Numbered from the stretch's first letter, positions 17,592 through 26,085 are shown. The stretch is 64,000 nucleotides of DNA from Paenibacillus nasutitermitis (GCF_014641075.1 NZ_BMHP01000002.1:806001-870000); one strand, 5' to 3'. Translations and numbers: made by a program. Notes: generated by a model from the sequence alone, not told the origin.

Positions 17592-18845
17592 TTAGCCGGC
17601 GTCTGGTGTCCCGGATTCGGAATTGGCCGGCGCTGCGCCGCTATCCCCTGCCTTCTCATCGGCAGCCGGCTTGTCCAGCGTGTTCGTGATTTTAGCTTTT
17701 TCCTTGATTTCCGCAAGCCAGGTGCCCGACAGCTCCGAAACCTGCTGCGCGACCAACTGATCCTTAATTTTCACTTTTTCCTCTTCCAAGGTTGCGGCAT
17801 GCGCTGCTTTGCGCTCGGTGAACTTGATAATATGGAATCCGTTCGCGCCTTGCACGATCGGGCTCAGTTCATCTTTGGTTTTGAGTGCGAAAGCTGCTTT
17901 CTCAAACGGCTCGTCCATCATGCCGCGAGGGAAGAAATCCAGATCTCCGCCTTTGTCCTTGCTGCCCGGATCAATCGATTTCTCGGAAGCAAGCTTGGCG
18001 AAATCTGCTCCGCCCTTAAGCTCCTTGAGAATCGCTTCCGCCTCTTCTTTGGTTGCAACAAGGATATGGGATGCTCGAATCTGCTCCGGTGTATCGAATG
18101 AAGCCTTGTTTTCATCAAAGAATTGTTTGACCTGCTCATCGGTCACCGTTGTTTTCGGTTCCATTATTTTGCGGATACGAAGCTGGGTTGGCATTTCCTT
18201 GCGGAAATCCGCTTCCGTCATCCCGTTCTGCTGAAGCCAGGAATTGAAGTCATTCTCGGATGGAAAACGTCCCTTCCAGAGCGTGATTTCACTGTCAATA
18301 TCCGCTTCTGTAGCCGTGATGCCGGCTTTGTCGGCTTCCTGCTTGATGAGCTCTTCCTGAATCATTTGATCCAATGTCGATTTCCCGCCCAGAGCGACCA
18401 TTTTATTAAACAAACTGTCCTGTGTGATATCCACTTCGTTGACGGTTGCCACCACATCGCCGCTTCCGTCGGCTGCTCCCTTGCCAAAAGGAGGCTTTAC
18501 CAATGCTACAACAAGCAGCAATGCCAGGCCAATGGCAATATACATCCATGCCCGGCCGCCGCCGCCGCGGTTCTCTTCGGGAACAGGCGGCTGCGCAACA
18601 AGCGGATTCAGCGTAACGGTTTCCCGTGCATTGTCCATCGTTTCTGTCCGCTCATCCGGGTACCCGGAATCAAGATCGCGGTCCAAGTCTTCCCCAGACA
18701 GGCTTGAGGCTGATTGCTTGTCAAGCACGATGCCGTCCTTGTCCGAAGGAGCCTTGTCCATCCCCCCGTCCAGCTCTGAACCTGCCGAGGATTCCTTCTT
18801 TCCCTGTTCAATCTCTTTATCCAGGTCTTTGTCTTTCTCGTTCAA
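17592..18845 (-). CDS. Membrane-anchored parvulin-type peptidyl-prolyl isomerase (PrsA/SurA-like foldase)
   Basis: The 417-residue protein has a roughly 97-residue acidic cytoplasmic N-terminus, one membrane span (about 100-117) and an extracellular part with a SurA-like N-domain followed by a PpiC rotamase domain (from IRASHILVATKEEAE to GFHIIKFTER). It probably helps exported proteins fold. Unlike PrsA it has no lipobox and is anchored by an internal helix. Start is TTG 18845 with AAGGGAG upstream. The C-terminal tail is Ala/Asp/Ser-rich and disordered. Its long charged cytoplasmic tail is unusual and could carry regulation. Confidence 0.85.
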   Translation of the reverse strand: MNEKDKDLDKEIEQGKKESSAGSELDGGMDKAPSDKDGIVLDKQSASSLSGEDLDRDLDSGYPDERTETMDNARETVTLNPLVAQPPVPEENRGGGGRAWMYIAIGLALLLVVALVKPPFGKGAADGSGDVVATVNEVDITQDSLFNKMVALGGKSTLDQMIQEELIKQEADKAGITATEADIDSEITLWKGRFPSENDFNSWLQQNGMTEADFRKEMPTQLRIRKIMEPKTTVTDEQVKQFFDENKASFDTPEQIRASHILVATKEEAEAILKELKGGADFAKLASEKSIDPGSKDKGGDLDFFPRGMMDEPFEKAAFALKTKDELSPIVQGANGFHIIKFTERKAAHAATLEEEKVKIKDQLVAQQVSELSGTWLAEIKEKAKITNTLDKPAADEKAGDSGAAPANSESGTPDAG

Positions 18846-18949
18846 TTTGTAAAACTCCCTTCTGATAATAGATGCAGTTATGTTTCTGCTGCTGTCAATA
18901 TACCAGAATAAATATTAAAAAACCTTAAGAGAAGATAAAATGTCAAAGT

Positions 18950-19642
18950 TTATAAGATAAACCAATGAAACGGGAGCAGCAGCACCGGCGTGAAAACTGC
19001 GCAGGCTGCCATCGAAAACCCGCTAACCCCGCCCTCTTCCTGGGAATCGGCGAGCAGTTTCGCGGAGCCTATTCCATGCGCGGCTGCACCAATGGCGATA
19101 GAAGCCGCAACACGATCATGTACGCCGGCTAACCGGAGCAGCACAGGACCCGCCACACTGCCGAACAATCCGGTCATCACCGTAAGTGCGGCAGTAAATT
19201 CCGGTGATCCGCCCAGCCAGCGTGAAAGCTCAACCGACACAGCTGCGGTAACAGACTTGGGAAGCGACGAACGGAGCAGCTCCTCCGTGCCGCCAAGCGC
19301 TATTACGCACAAGGCATTCACGGCAAGGCCCAGCGCGCTGCCCACCAAAGCTCCCAACAGCAGCGAAGGCAGGACCGGTTTCAGCCGCATAGCCTGTTTA
19401 TACAACGGAATGGCCAGTGCAACCGTTGCCGGCCCCAGGAAGAAGGCGACCATATCTCCGCCAACCTTGTAATCCGTATAATCGATCCGCCCCAATTGGA
19501 GTAAGGCATATACCAGGACAGGGGCCGTGATTAGAGGGTGCAGGCGGGGAACACGCCGCCGGACAAGCAAAGCAGCCGCGTATGCGGCAAAGGTGACGCA
19601 AACGCCAAATACCGGATCGCTATAAAGACTGCTGCCGTTCAT
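18950..19642 (-). CDS. lrgB: LrgB/CidB family membrane protein
   Basis: The 230-residue, highly hydrophobic protein matches LrgB, the partner of the holin-like LrgA; in staphylococci and Bacillus such pairs affect autolysis and pyruvate uptake. Motifs are FLGPATVALAIPLY, SLPKSVTAA and GSVAGPVLL, with AAHGIGSAKLL near the end. The start lies inside lrgA (23-base overlap) with AAGGAG before it, so translation is coupled. Confidence 0.9.
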   Translation of the reverse strand: MNGSSLYSDPVFGVCVTFAAYAAALLVRRRVPRLHPLITAPVLVYALLQLGRIDYTDYKVGGDMVAFFLGPATVALAIPLYKQAMRLKPVLPSLLLGALVGSALGLAVNALCVIALGGTEELLRSSLPKSVTAAVSVELSRWLGGSPEFTAALTVMTGLFGSVAGPVLLRLAGVHDRVAASIAIGAAAHGIGSAKLLADSQEEGGVSGFSMAACAVFTPVLLLPFHWFIL

Positions 19643-19988
19643 GCGGAAGCTCCTTCCGCTTAGTCGTCAACAGCTGGGTGACAAGTCCTGTCGCTACGGT
19701 GACAGCCGCTGTACCTGCGGTCAAGCTGACTGCCGCTGCCAGCCATGATTCCCGCAGCAAAGGCGCAAAGGTTGACACGCCGGCAAGCAGCGGCACAAAA
19801 AACAGCATCATATGACGCGTCAGCAGCGTCGCGCTCGCTTCCACCCACTCCAGCTTTACGATATTCATAAACAATGCAGCTGTCAGAAGAAGCAGCCCAA
19901 GCACATGAGCAGGAAGCGGCACTCCGGCCACCGCATGCAGCAGCCACCCCAAACCGTCAAAACCGATTATGATTGCAAATCCGCGCAT
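19620..19988 (-). CDS. lrgA: LrgA/CidA holin-like protein
   Basis: The 122-residue protein has four predicted membrane helices and LrgA motifs (PAHVLGLLLLTAALF, MMLFFVPLLAGV). Start ATG 19988 is preceded by GAGGAG. It forms a two-gene operon with lrgB. No LytTR-type regulator gene is adjacent, unlike many lrg loci. Confidence 0.9.
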   Translation of the reverse strand: MRGFAIIIGFDGLGWLLHAVAGVPLPAHVLGLLLLTAALFMNIVKLEWVEASATLLTRHMMLFFVPLLAGVSTFAPLLRESWLAAAVSLTAGTAAVTVATGLVTQLLTTKRKELPHERQQSL

Positions 19989-20066
19989 GAAACTCTCCTC
20001 ACTATAAAGGCCCCCCAGAATAATTGTTCGTTTGATGCCTGAAATTTCAAGTGGAACAGATCCAAT

Positions 20067-21026
20067 TTACCGGCTCACCCGGTTACGGACGGCCCCATCC
20101 ATATAGGATTGCAAATTATCCGCAGCCAGTGTCATCAAACGTTTCCTGGCCTCCACTGTCGCCCATCCGATATGCGGCGTCAAATAACAATTTGGCGCGC
20201 CGATGAGAGGATGGTTGGAAGGAGGTGGCTCTACGGACAATACATCTAGCCCTGCGCCTGCAAGTCTGCCGGCATGCAGCGCTTCTGCCAGATCCTGCTC
20301 CACGATATGGCCCCCTCGCGCCGTGTTGATCAGGAACGATGACGGTTTCATCAAGCCAAGCGTCCGCCGGCTCACAATTCCTTTGGTCTGCTCCGTCAGC
20401 GGACAATGGAGCGTCACAAAATCCGATTCGCGGAACAACTCATCCTCACTGACAAAAGGCACATCTTCTAGACCCTCTACCTGCTTGGTGGTTCGGGAAT
20501 GAATCATAATCCGCATCCCAAAAGCCTTCGCAATATGTGCAACCTGCTGGCCGATCTGGCCAAAACCGATGATGCCAATCGTTTTGTTTGCCAATTCAAG
20601 GAGCGGGGATAACGAAAACATGAAATCCGGTCCAGCCGACCAGCGTCCTCCATGGACGGCATCGCTATGCTTTTGCACCTGAACACAATGCTCCAGTATG
20701 AGGGAAAAGACCAGCTGCGCGACCGAGAACGAACTGTAATCCGGCACATTGGTGACCGTGATTCCCTGCTCCCCGGCAGCCTCGATATCCACAATATTGT
20801 AGCCTGTAGCGAGAACACCGATATAACGGAGCTTGGGAAGAAGGGCAATCGTTTCAGCCGACAGCGGGGTTTTATTGGTCAGCACCGCTTCCGCCTCAGC
20901 CGCGCGCGAAACGATATCCTCTTCAGAGGTACGTTCGAAAACAGTGAGAGTGCCCAGACCCTCCATTTCATCCCAAGACAAATCTCCCGGATTCAGGGTA
21001 TAACCGTCCAAAACAACAATATTCAT
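20067..21026 (-). CDS. D-2-hydroxyacid dehydrogenase (glycerate dehydrogenase-like)
   Basis: The 319-residue protein has the D-2-hydroxyacid dehydrogenase fold: NAD motif GFGQIG at 154-159 and the catalytic triad R237 (NTARGG), E266 (SVEPPP) and H285 (TPHIGWAT). Length and the HIGWAT ending resemble glycerate/hydroxypyruvate reductases more than PGDH, which has an ACT tail. Substrate is undetermined. It stands alone between lrgA and a TrkA-C gene; ATG 21026 is preceded by GGAGG. Confidence 0.88.
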   Translation of the reverse strand: MNIVVLDGYTLNPGDLSWDEMEGLGTLTVFERTSEEDIVSRAAEAEAVLTNKTPLSAETIALLPKLRYIGVLATGYNIVDIEAAGEQGITVTNVPDYSSFSVAQLVFSLILEHCVQVQKHSDAVHGGRWSAGPDFMFSLSPLLELANKTIGIIGFGQIGQQVAHIAKAFGMRIMIHSRTTKQVEGLEDVPFVSEDELFRESDFVTLHCPLTEQTKGIVSRRTLGLMKPSSFLINTARGGHIVEQDLAEALHAGRLAGAGLDVLSVEPPPSNHPLIGAPNCYLTPHIGWATVEARKRLMTLAADNLQSYMDGAVRNRVSR

Positions 21027-21203
21027 AACCTTGGAACCTCCATGGACTCATTTTGAAATGAAAATCTTATCCTAATAATTGTGTGCGTTTGCAGCTGTGC
21101 GAATGAGATACAACTATCTTCCGCAATAATAGCCCCGCTGGGAATAGATGTCCATACCTTTATATGGAAATCACTCATGCTGATGAGCTGAAGCGCAATG
21201 AAA

Positions 21204-21920
21204 TTACTCGTTCAACCGGGCTGCTCTTTTTTCATCATGTTCCTGTTGTTCCCGCAATTTGAGCTCTTCTTCGAAAAGCCTGGAGAGATCAGCTTTACTG
21301 CCATACACAAATATCAGATCGCCGCTGCACAGCTCGGTAGACATCCGGTCCTTGCGAATCGTTTCCTCGCCGCGTTTGATAAACAGCAGGTTAATATCGT
21401 AATCGTCCTTTAACAGATCTTTCACGCTCTTGCCAATATGTCTGGAATCCTCATGAATGGAAATGTCGATAAACAGATCGTTTTCATTCATCTCGAAGCT
21501 TTCGGAAACGGGAAGCTCTTTCAGGTCAAAATTTTGCTGAAGCTCGGCATGGAACCATTGGGTTATAAATGAATGTACAGGAGGGAATCGCAGTACAAGC
21601 AAAATAAGACCCAACACAGCCGCAGTCCAGATCAGTTGAGGGATATGAAAGCTTTTCGTCATGATCGTACTGATAGAGGAAATAATAACTGCAAGGGAAA
21701 AAGCTCCGAAAAGAATCAGAAACATGCCTATATTCCGCCGCACCGGATGCCTTAAAATCAGCTCCGATTCTTTGGTCGTAAAACCGGTTCCCGTCATCAT
21801 CGAAACGACCTGGAAACGCGAAATGTCACGTTTCAGCCCCGTACTCCGGAAGAGGATAACGGCTATTTCAAGTACAAGGAAAATAATCACAAAATAGATC
21901 AGGATAAAAATAAATCCCAT
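21204..21920 (-). CDS. Membrane protein with C-terminal TrkA-C (RCK-C) domain
   Basis: The 238-residue protein has three predicted membrane helices (about 2-24, 66-86, 93-112) and a soluble TrkA-C domain (about 148-220, from FEMNENDLFIDISI to DLIFVYG). TrkA-C domains bind small ligands such as c-di-AMP in some transport systems. Between helices 1 and 2 the segment RFQVVSMMTGTGFTTKESE recalls pore-loop motifs of Trk/Ktr transporters, but far too few helices exist for a complete channel unless it oligomerises. Function unknown; a sensor or channel subunit is plausible. The C-terminus is a charged helix. Confidence 0.75.
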   Translation of the reverse strand: MGFIFILIYFVIIFLVLEIAVILFRSTGLKRDISRFQVVSMMTGTGFTTKESELILRHPVRRNIGMFLILFGAFSLAVIISSISTIMTKSFHIPQLIWTAAVLGLILLVLRFPPVHSFITQWFHAELQQNFDLKELPVSESFEMNENDLFIDISIHEDSRHIGKSVKDLLKDDYDINLLFIKRGEETIRKDRMSTELCSGDLIFVYGSKADLSRLFEEELKLREQQEHDEKRAARLNE

Positions 21921-21942
21921 GCCGGTCCCCGCCTTTGCTAGT

Positions 21943-22144
21943 TCTCTCGATTACCATTACCCGAATGGCTCCAAAAAAATAGCCGGCATGTATAAATCCC
22001 CGGAAATGGGCAATCCTGTTGATATCGGCGTCGAGAGATGCCGTAGACAACCGCGGAGAAGACTTACGTTTCCCCATAAGCTCTTCGTCCGGTTTCTCCT
22101 CTCCCATGAAAAGGGGCTCTCGAAAGAGGGCCCCGGTTTTTTTT
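21943..22144 (+). ncRNA. Candidate structured RNA with terminator and competing helices
   Basis: The 383-base spacer between the TrkA-C gene and the EEP gene holds three stems. An eight-base helix TCTCTCGA/TCGAGAGA (21943-21950 with 22031-22038) closes an 80-base domain. A long hairpin lies at 22049-22094. A nine-base stem at 22113-22134 is followed by eight T (22137-22144), a good plus-strand terminator. TCGAGAG (22031-22037) can also pair perfectly with CTCTCGA in the terminator, giving mutually exclusive folds as in a riboswitch. No known class was recognised and no clear plus-strand promoter was found; the helices also form on the minus strand, upstream of the TrkA-C gene. From 22145 to 22303 I see only AT-rich sequence. 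Confidence 0.45.
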
Positions 22145-22303
22145 GTGTAGACCCTTGATATGAAGATTTTCCATGTTTATCACTTATTTGTACTACTTTT
22201 ATTCTTTGATCACCGATTGAGCTTTAATTCCGTATATACCCCAATTCCAGGATCAATACTAATGATACATATAATTTAGTCGGCGTAAACTAAGCAGAAA
22301 GCG

Positions 22304-23005
22304 GTGAATCCAATAGACGCCAGCATTACTATGAGAGTGATGACCTACGGTATACAGCATGGAAAAGGGATGGATGGAAAAACCAGTTTGCGCCGCATAG
22401 CCTATGAGATTGCGGAAGCCCATCCGGATATTGTTACCCTGCAAGGTGTGGACCGTTTTTCCCCTCGCAGCGGCTTTCAAGATCAGTTGAATTGGCTAGC
22501 TAAACAGCTCGGAATGTATTCCTGTTTCGCTCCCAGTGTAAACCTCCTTATCGTCCAATACGGAAATGCCATACTAAGCCGTTATCCGATTGTTGCAAAA
22601 AAAATTCAGTATATTGGCGGGTCCATTGAACGAAGAAGTATCCTGACGGTGAGAGTACAAATAGGTGAAGGTACGGTCATTGTATTAAATACCCATTTGG
22701 GGGTACATAAAAAGGAACGAAAAAAACAGGTTCCGATCCTTTTGGAGGTTTTAAACAAGCTGGACCGGCCAGCGATCGTAACGGGGGACTTTAATATGGA
22801 GATGGATGACCCGTTAATGAAACGATTAAACACCCATTGGCAAAAAATTATGTTACAAAACAAGCACCAGACCTTTGAGGATGGCAGAGAGATCGACCAT
22901 ATCTTTGTAAACATGCCGACAGAGCAAGCCTCAGCCAAGGTACACCCTTCCGTCGTATCGGATCATTTTCCGGTCATTGCCGAGATTCGTTGGAAATTCG
23001 AGTGA
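22304..23005 (+). CDS. Endonuclease/exonuclease/phosphatase-fold protein with altered metal site
   Basis: The 233-residue protein belongs to the EEP superfamily (DNase I-like). It retains NTHLG with H131, TGDFN with D162 and N164, IDHIFV with D198-H199 and SDHFPV with D220-H221. However, the two N-terminal metal-site positions are glycine: TYGIQHG (G16) where the family has Asn and LQGVDR (G48) where the family has Glu. Activity may therefore be lost or changed. Start is GTG 22304 with only a weak purine-rich site; the ATG at 22331 is an alternative. There is no signal peptide, so it is probably cytoplasmic. Substrate unknown. Confidence 0.8.
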   Translation: MNPIDASITMRVMTYGIQHGKGMDGKTSLRRIAYEIAEAHPDIVTLQGVDRFSPRSGFQDQLNWLAKQLGMYSCFAPSVNLLIVQYGNAILSRYPIVAKKIQYIGGSIERRSILTVRVQIGEGTVIVLNTHLGVHKKERKKQVPILLEVLNKLDRPAIVTGDFNMEMDDPLMKRLNTHWQKIMLQNKHQTFEDGREIDHIFVNMPTEQASAKVHPSVVSDHFPVIAEIRWKFE

Positions 23006-23117
23006 ACGATGCGATTGTCGTATCTTTCCGCCTAATCCTTGGATGAAGCCCGGCTCTAATGTGCCTCTTATGATGCCCATTGTTTGAAAACAGCAGCTGG
23101 CCGGGCATACTTTGCGC

Positions 23118-23591
23118 TTAACCCGCTTTGCCCAGGAAAGCTTTCAACTGGTCGATGTGCTGTTTGTCATGCAGGATGAAGTCCATAAGATACTGATACG
23201 CGGAAAATGGATGGCCATCCCCGTCCATATGCTCCTTGACGAACGCTTCATCATTCAATTGTCCCAGGAGTCGGAGAATTTCGCTGCGGCAGCGAATGGT
23301 TCTGTCAATAATTTCTTGTTTGTCCGTTACTTTAGCATATTCAACTGCTTTTCTGTTGAATTCATCATAGTCGAGATGCTGCACGGTTACTGGCTGGTGA
23401 GTGGCTATTTTTGCAATAGCTTGTTCCAGAAAATAGTTGTCCCATAGCATAATATGTGCAAGTACATCTCTTGTTGTCCACTTGCCCTCTTCAATCGGCG
23501 TTGTCCATTTTCCTTCGTCCAGCTGCGTTATTGATTGAACAAACGGAATCAGGCCAGAAAATTGTTGCAGTAGCTGTTCTTTATTTTGCAT
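23118..23591 (-). CDS. DinB/YfiT-like metalloprotein
   Basis: The 157-residue protein fits the DinB four-helix family, whose members are often thiol-dependent transferases; in bacillithiol producers some are bacillithiol transferases. Conserved features are the first His in LAHIMLWDNYF and the C-terminal HDKQH pair (DFILHDKQHIDQL), the usual three-His metal site. ATG 23591 is preceded by AAAAGGGG. It is a single gene converging on the EEP gene. Bacillithiol genes bshA and bshB1 occur elsewhere in the window. Confidence 0.8.
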   Translation of the reverse strand: MQNKEQLLQQFSGLIPFVQSITQLDEGKWTTPIEEGKWTTRDVLAHIMLWDNYFLEQAIAKIATHQPVTVQHLDYDEFNRKAVEYAKVTDKQEIIDRTIRCRSEILRLLGQLNDEAFVKEHMDGDGHPFSAYQYLMDFILHDKQHIDQLKAFLGKAG

Positions 23592-23827
23592 GAACGGGAC
23601 CCCTTTTCTGGAATATTAAGCAACTCTATACTACAAATTCGACTTCGTTCTCTCTTTCCCTTTCTGGAGCCGTCAAGTCTATGTAAAGGATGAGCTGATT
23701 CTTCCTGATACAAGAAGGATTCAAACACGCAAGAAAAAGATGATAAATATTTTTCGTTAGCTGATTCAAAACAATACCCGGGGTTAATATACATACATGA
23801 CCCCCCATTGATATAGTTTCATTTTGG

Positions 23828-23854
23828 CCCGCCTTATTGGCGGGTCCTTTTTTT
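23828..23854 (+). terminator. Plus-strand terminator without an obvious gene
   Basis: CCCGCC/GGCGGG with a five-base loop is followed by TCC and seven T, a strong plus-strand terminator. It lies in the 367-base spacer between DinB and the WGxxGxxG gene, both minus strand. Nothing on the plus strand after the EEP gene (ending 23005) reads as a gene. The AT-rich DNA at 23592-23825 shows no coding pattern. Confidence 0.6.
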
Positions 23855-23887
23855 GTTCTCTGTTCTTTTGGCTGCTCGAAACGAAAC

Positions 23888-23929
23888 GAACCTGATAAGG
23901 AAGCAGAGATCCGCTCCGTTATCAGGTTC
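23888..23929 (-). terminator. Terminator of the WGxxGxxG gene
   Basis: An eleven-base perfect stem GAACCTGATAA/TTATCAGGTTC, extended by GGA/TCC with one bulge, begins about 30 bases after the stop. On the minus strand it is followed by GTTTCGTTTCG, a T-rich tail. Confidence 0.6.
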
Positions 23930-23958
23930 GCCAGGTTACTACCCGGATGGGTTTGAGC

Positions 23959-24330
23959 TTATGTCCGCTCCCGGTCCTTGCTGCGCATTCCCGCAAGTCC
24001 GATCAGACCAAGCAGACCAAGCCAGCCCCAATTGGAGCCTCTGTTGTTACCCGTTGCTGTCGCTCTGTACGTGTTGGCATTGGTTGTTCCATAAGTGTTC
24101 ATTCTGCCCGTGCCAGCCGTGTTACCGGTATAGGTATTGCCATAGGTGCCATTGTTCGTACCGGTTCCATAGGTAGTGCTGTTACCGTAGGTACCTGTGC
24201 CCGAGGTATTACCGGTGCCTGGATACGTATTGGCCCCATTCATGCTTGAATTGCTGGTTGCGAACGCGGGCACCAACAACATGATGGAAATGAACGCACA
24301 AACGAACATACTTGTCATCATCTTTTTCAA
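23959..24330 (-). CDS. Secreted WGxxGxxG family protein
   Basis: The 123-residue protein has a signal peptide (Lys-rich start, hydrophobic core, cut likely after AFA at 24). A low-complexity Thr/Gly/Asn/Tyr-rich middle follows with YGTGT, GTYGNTYTGNT-like units. It ends with W101-G-W-L-G-L-L-G-L-I-G-L-A-G and the basic MRSKDRERT. The C-terminal Trp/Gly-rich hydrophobic helix plus basic tail resembles a sorting or anchoring signal. Start is TTG 24330, with GGAGG seven bases upstream, rather than the farther upstream ATG. Function unknown; the family is common in Paenibacillus and relatives. Confidence 0.75.
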   Translation of the reverse strand: MKKMMTSMFVCAFISIMLLVPAFATSNSSMNGANTYPGTGNTSGTGTYGNSTTYGTGTNNGTYGNTYTGNTAGTGRMNTYGTTNANTYRATATGNNRGSNWGWLGLLGLIGLAGMRSKDRERT

Positions 24331-24400
24331 GGGAAGACCTCCATTTGGGGTTATAGATTGTGTTCCCTCTTGGTTTCTCCTCTTGCCCAAGCTTTTATTC

Positions 24401-24466
24401 AAAAAAAAGCTGCAGCCCCTTGCATGCTGTTGACCCGCATGAAGTGTGAAATTTTTACTGGGGCTG
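24401..24466 (-). terminator. Terminator of the thiamine-precursor uptake operon
   Basis: CAGCCCC pairs with GGGGCTG; the loop contains an inner CATGC/GCATG hairpin. The minus strand continues GCAGC and eight T. It lies just after the TatD stop and before the WGxxGxxG gene. Confidence 0.6.
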
Positions 24467-24474
24467 GCCATTTT

Positions 24475-25278
24475 TCAACGATAAAATTCTTTTGCATTAT
24501 CCAGCAGCCGGGAAGCTGCGTGGTCCTCTTGTATACCTTTGATCAAAGCAATCTCGGCAGCCACCTCGCGCACCATTTCCGGTCTGGTGCACTTGCCGGC
24601 GAATGTCCCTTCAAACGGCCAGGGACCATCCGTTTCCGTCATCATTAGCTCGATTGGATAATCCTTAACGATCTGTCTGATCTCTTCCTCATACTCGACA
24701 TCCGGCGTTACCGATATGCGGAAACCGGCCGCCCGTATCCGCCCGAGGGTAGCGGAGGAACCTTTGAACCAATGGAAGTGGGCCCGTCTTACCTGATGCT
24801 TGTCCAGGATATCGCAAGCCTTGTCTGCGTCCTCATACACTGCGTGCAGCACGAGAGGGCGGTCCAATTCGGCTGCCAGAGCCGCAAATTGATCCAGCAC
24901 CTGCAAATAAGGACCTTCGTCAAATGGCCGGCCTGCTTCGCGTGCTTCCAACCTGGTGTAATAAGGCAGTCCGACTTCACCTATGGCGAACGTTTCACCA
25001 GCTTTGTTCCGGTCCCTGATCCATCCCATGAGCTCTTCCAACTGGCTGCCGGACGGAAGAATCTGCTCCGGGTGGAAGCCATAGGCCGGAATCAAACGGC
25101 CGGGATATTTCATCGCTAACTCCCTATTGATTTTGCAGGATTCCAAATGCATTGATACCGCGACCACAGCCGTTATCCCCTGGTCAAATGCTCTCTTTAA
25201 CATGGCATCTCTTTCCCCGGATGGATACAAATCCACATGAATATGCGCGTCGATATAGTTCTGTCCGCCGCTCTTCAA
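24475..25278 (-). CDS. TatD family metal-dependent hydrolase
   Basis: The 267-residue protein has the TatD/amidohydrolase-like metal motifs: DAHIHVD at 10-16, GEVGLPYY, VLHAV, HFHWFKGS and TETDGPWPF. TatD enzymes are DNases or hydrolases of small molecules. The TTG start overlaps the stop of the ABC ATPase gene, so it is the last gene of the TPP-riboswitch operon. This context suggests, as inference, hydrolysis of an imported thiamine degradation product or pyrimidine rather than DNA repair. Confidence 0.82.
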   Translation of the reverse strand: MKSGGQNYIDAHIHVDLYPSGERDAMLKRAFDQGITAVVAVSMHLESCKINRELAMKYPGRLIPAYGFHPEQILPSGSQLEELMGWIRDRNKAGETFAIGEVGLPYYTRLEAREAGRPFDEGPYLQVLDQFAALAAELDRPLVLHAVYEDADKACDILDKHQVRRAHFHWFKGSSATLGRIRAAGFRISVTPDVEYEEEIRQIVKDYPIELMMTETDGPWPFEGTFAGKCTRPEMVREVAAEIALIKGIQEDHAASRLLDNAKEFYR

Positions 25279-26078
25279 TGCAATTCCCCCTTGCGACCGC
25301 TCTCTAGGCTGCCAGCCGCCGGTCCGAGCATTCGATAAATATCCAGCTTCATGGCGTTGAACTCCGGATCATTCCACAGCTGCTCGCTGCTGCGCGGACG
25401 GCGAAAAGGAACCGTTATCTCCTTCATAACAACAGCCGGCGAAGCGGATAATACAATAATCCGGTCGGACATTAGCAGCGCCTCCTCGATGCTGTGGGTG
25501 ACAAGCAGCACAGACCGCCGGTGTTCCTCCCAAAGCGAAAGCAGCCAGGTCTGCATATGGAGCCTGGTCAGCGCATCAAGCGCTCCGAATGGCTCATCCA
25601 GACACATCAGGGGCTGTGGGGACAACAGCGCCCTCAGGAACGATACCCGCTGCTGCATCCCCCCTGAGAGCACATCGGGATATGCGTTAGCAAGACCGCC
25701 AAGTCCGACTCGCTCCAGCCATTCTGAAGCCATTTTCCTGCCCTCCTTGCGGGCAATTCCGGCTATAGATAATGCCAGCTCAATATTGCCTGTTACGGTG
25801 AGCCAAGGGAGCAGAGCAGCCTGCTGCGGCATGTAGGCAATCCGACCGCGCTCGCCGCCGCTGATTCTTCCGTTTATCCGAATCTCCCCGGAGGAAGGTG
25901 GTTCCAGACCGCCAATCATTTGAAATAAGGTCGTTTTCCCGCTGCCGGATGGACCGATCAGCGAAACAAATTCGCCATCCTTCACATGGAAGCTCACATC
26001 GGCCAAAACAAGCTTTGCCGATTCGCCTTCCAAAAAATGCTTGGAGACGGATAACAGTTCAAGCGCATTCTCTGCCAT
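25275..26078 (-). CDS. ABC transporter ATP-binding protein (thiamine precursor uptake)
   Basis: The 267-residue ATPase has Walker A GPSGSGKTT (42-50), the signature LSGGMQQR, Walker B LMCLDEPF and a switch His in VTHSIEEAL. It resembles the nitrate/taurine/HMP importer ATPases (SsuB/TauB/ThiZ type). ATG 26078 with AAGGGGAT upstream is chosen over an ATG 27 codons earlier. It follows the permease by seven bases. Confidence 0.9.
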   Translation of the reverse strand: MAENALELLSVSKHFLEGESAKLVLADVSFHVKDGEFVSLIGPSGSGKTTLFQMIGGLEPPSSGEIRINGRISGGERGRIAYMPQQAALLPWLTVTGNIELALSIAGIARKEGRKMASEWLERVGLGGLANAYPDVLSGGMQQRVSFLRALLSPQPLMCLDEPFGALDALTRLHMQTWLLSLWEEHRRSVLLVTHSIEEALLMSDRIIVLSASPAVVMKEITVPFRRPRSSEQLWNDPEFNAMKLDIYRMLGPAAGSLESGRKGELH

Positions 26079-26085
26079 ATAATGG

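Noticed and set aside
21943..22144. c-di-AMP (ydaO) or M-box magnesium riboswitch
   Set aside because: Fragments resemble M-box words such as GGCTCC and GTCGAGAGATGCC, but the order, length and other conserved segments do not fit, and the ydaO core ACCCGACAGCTAAC is absent.
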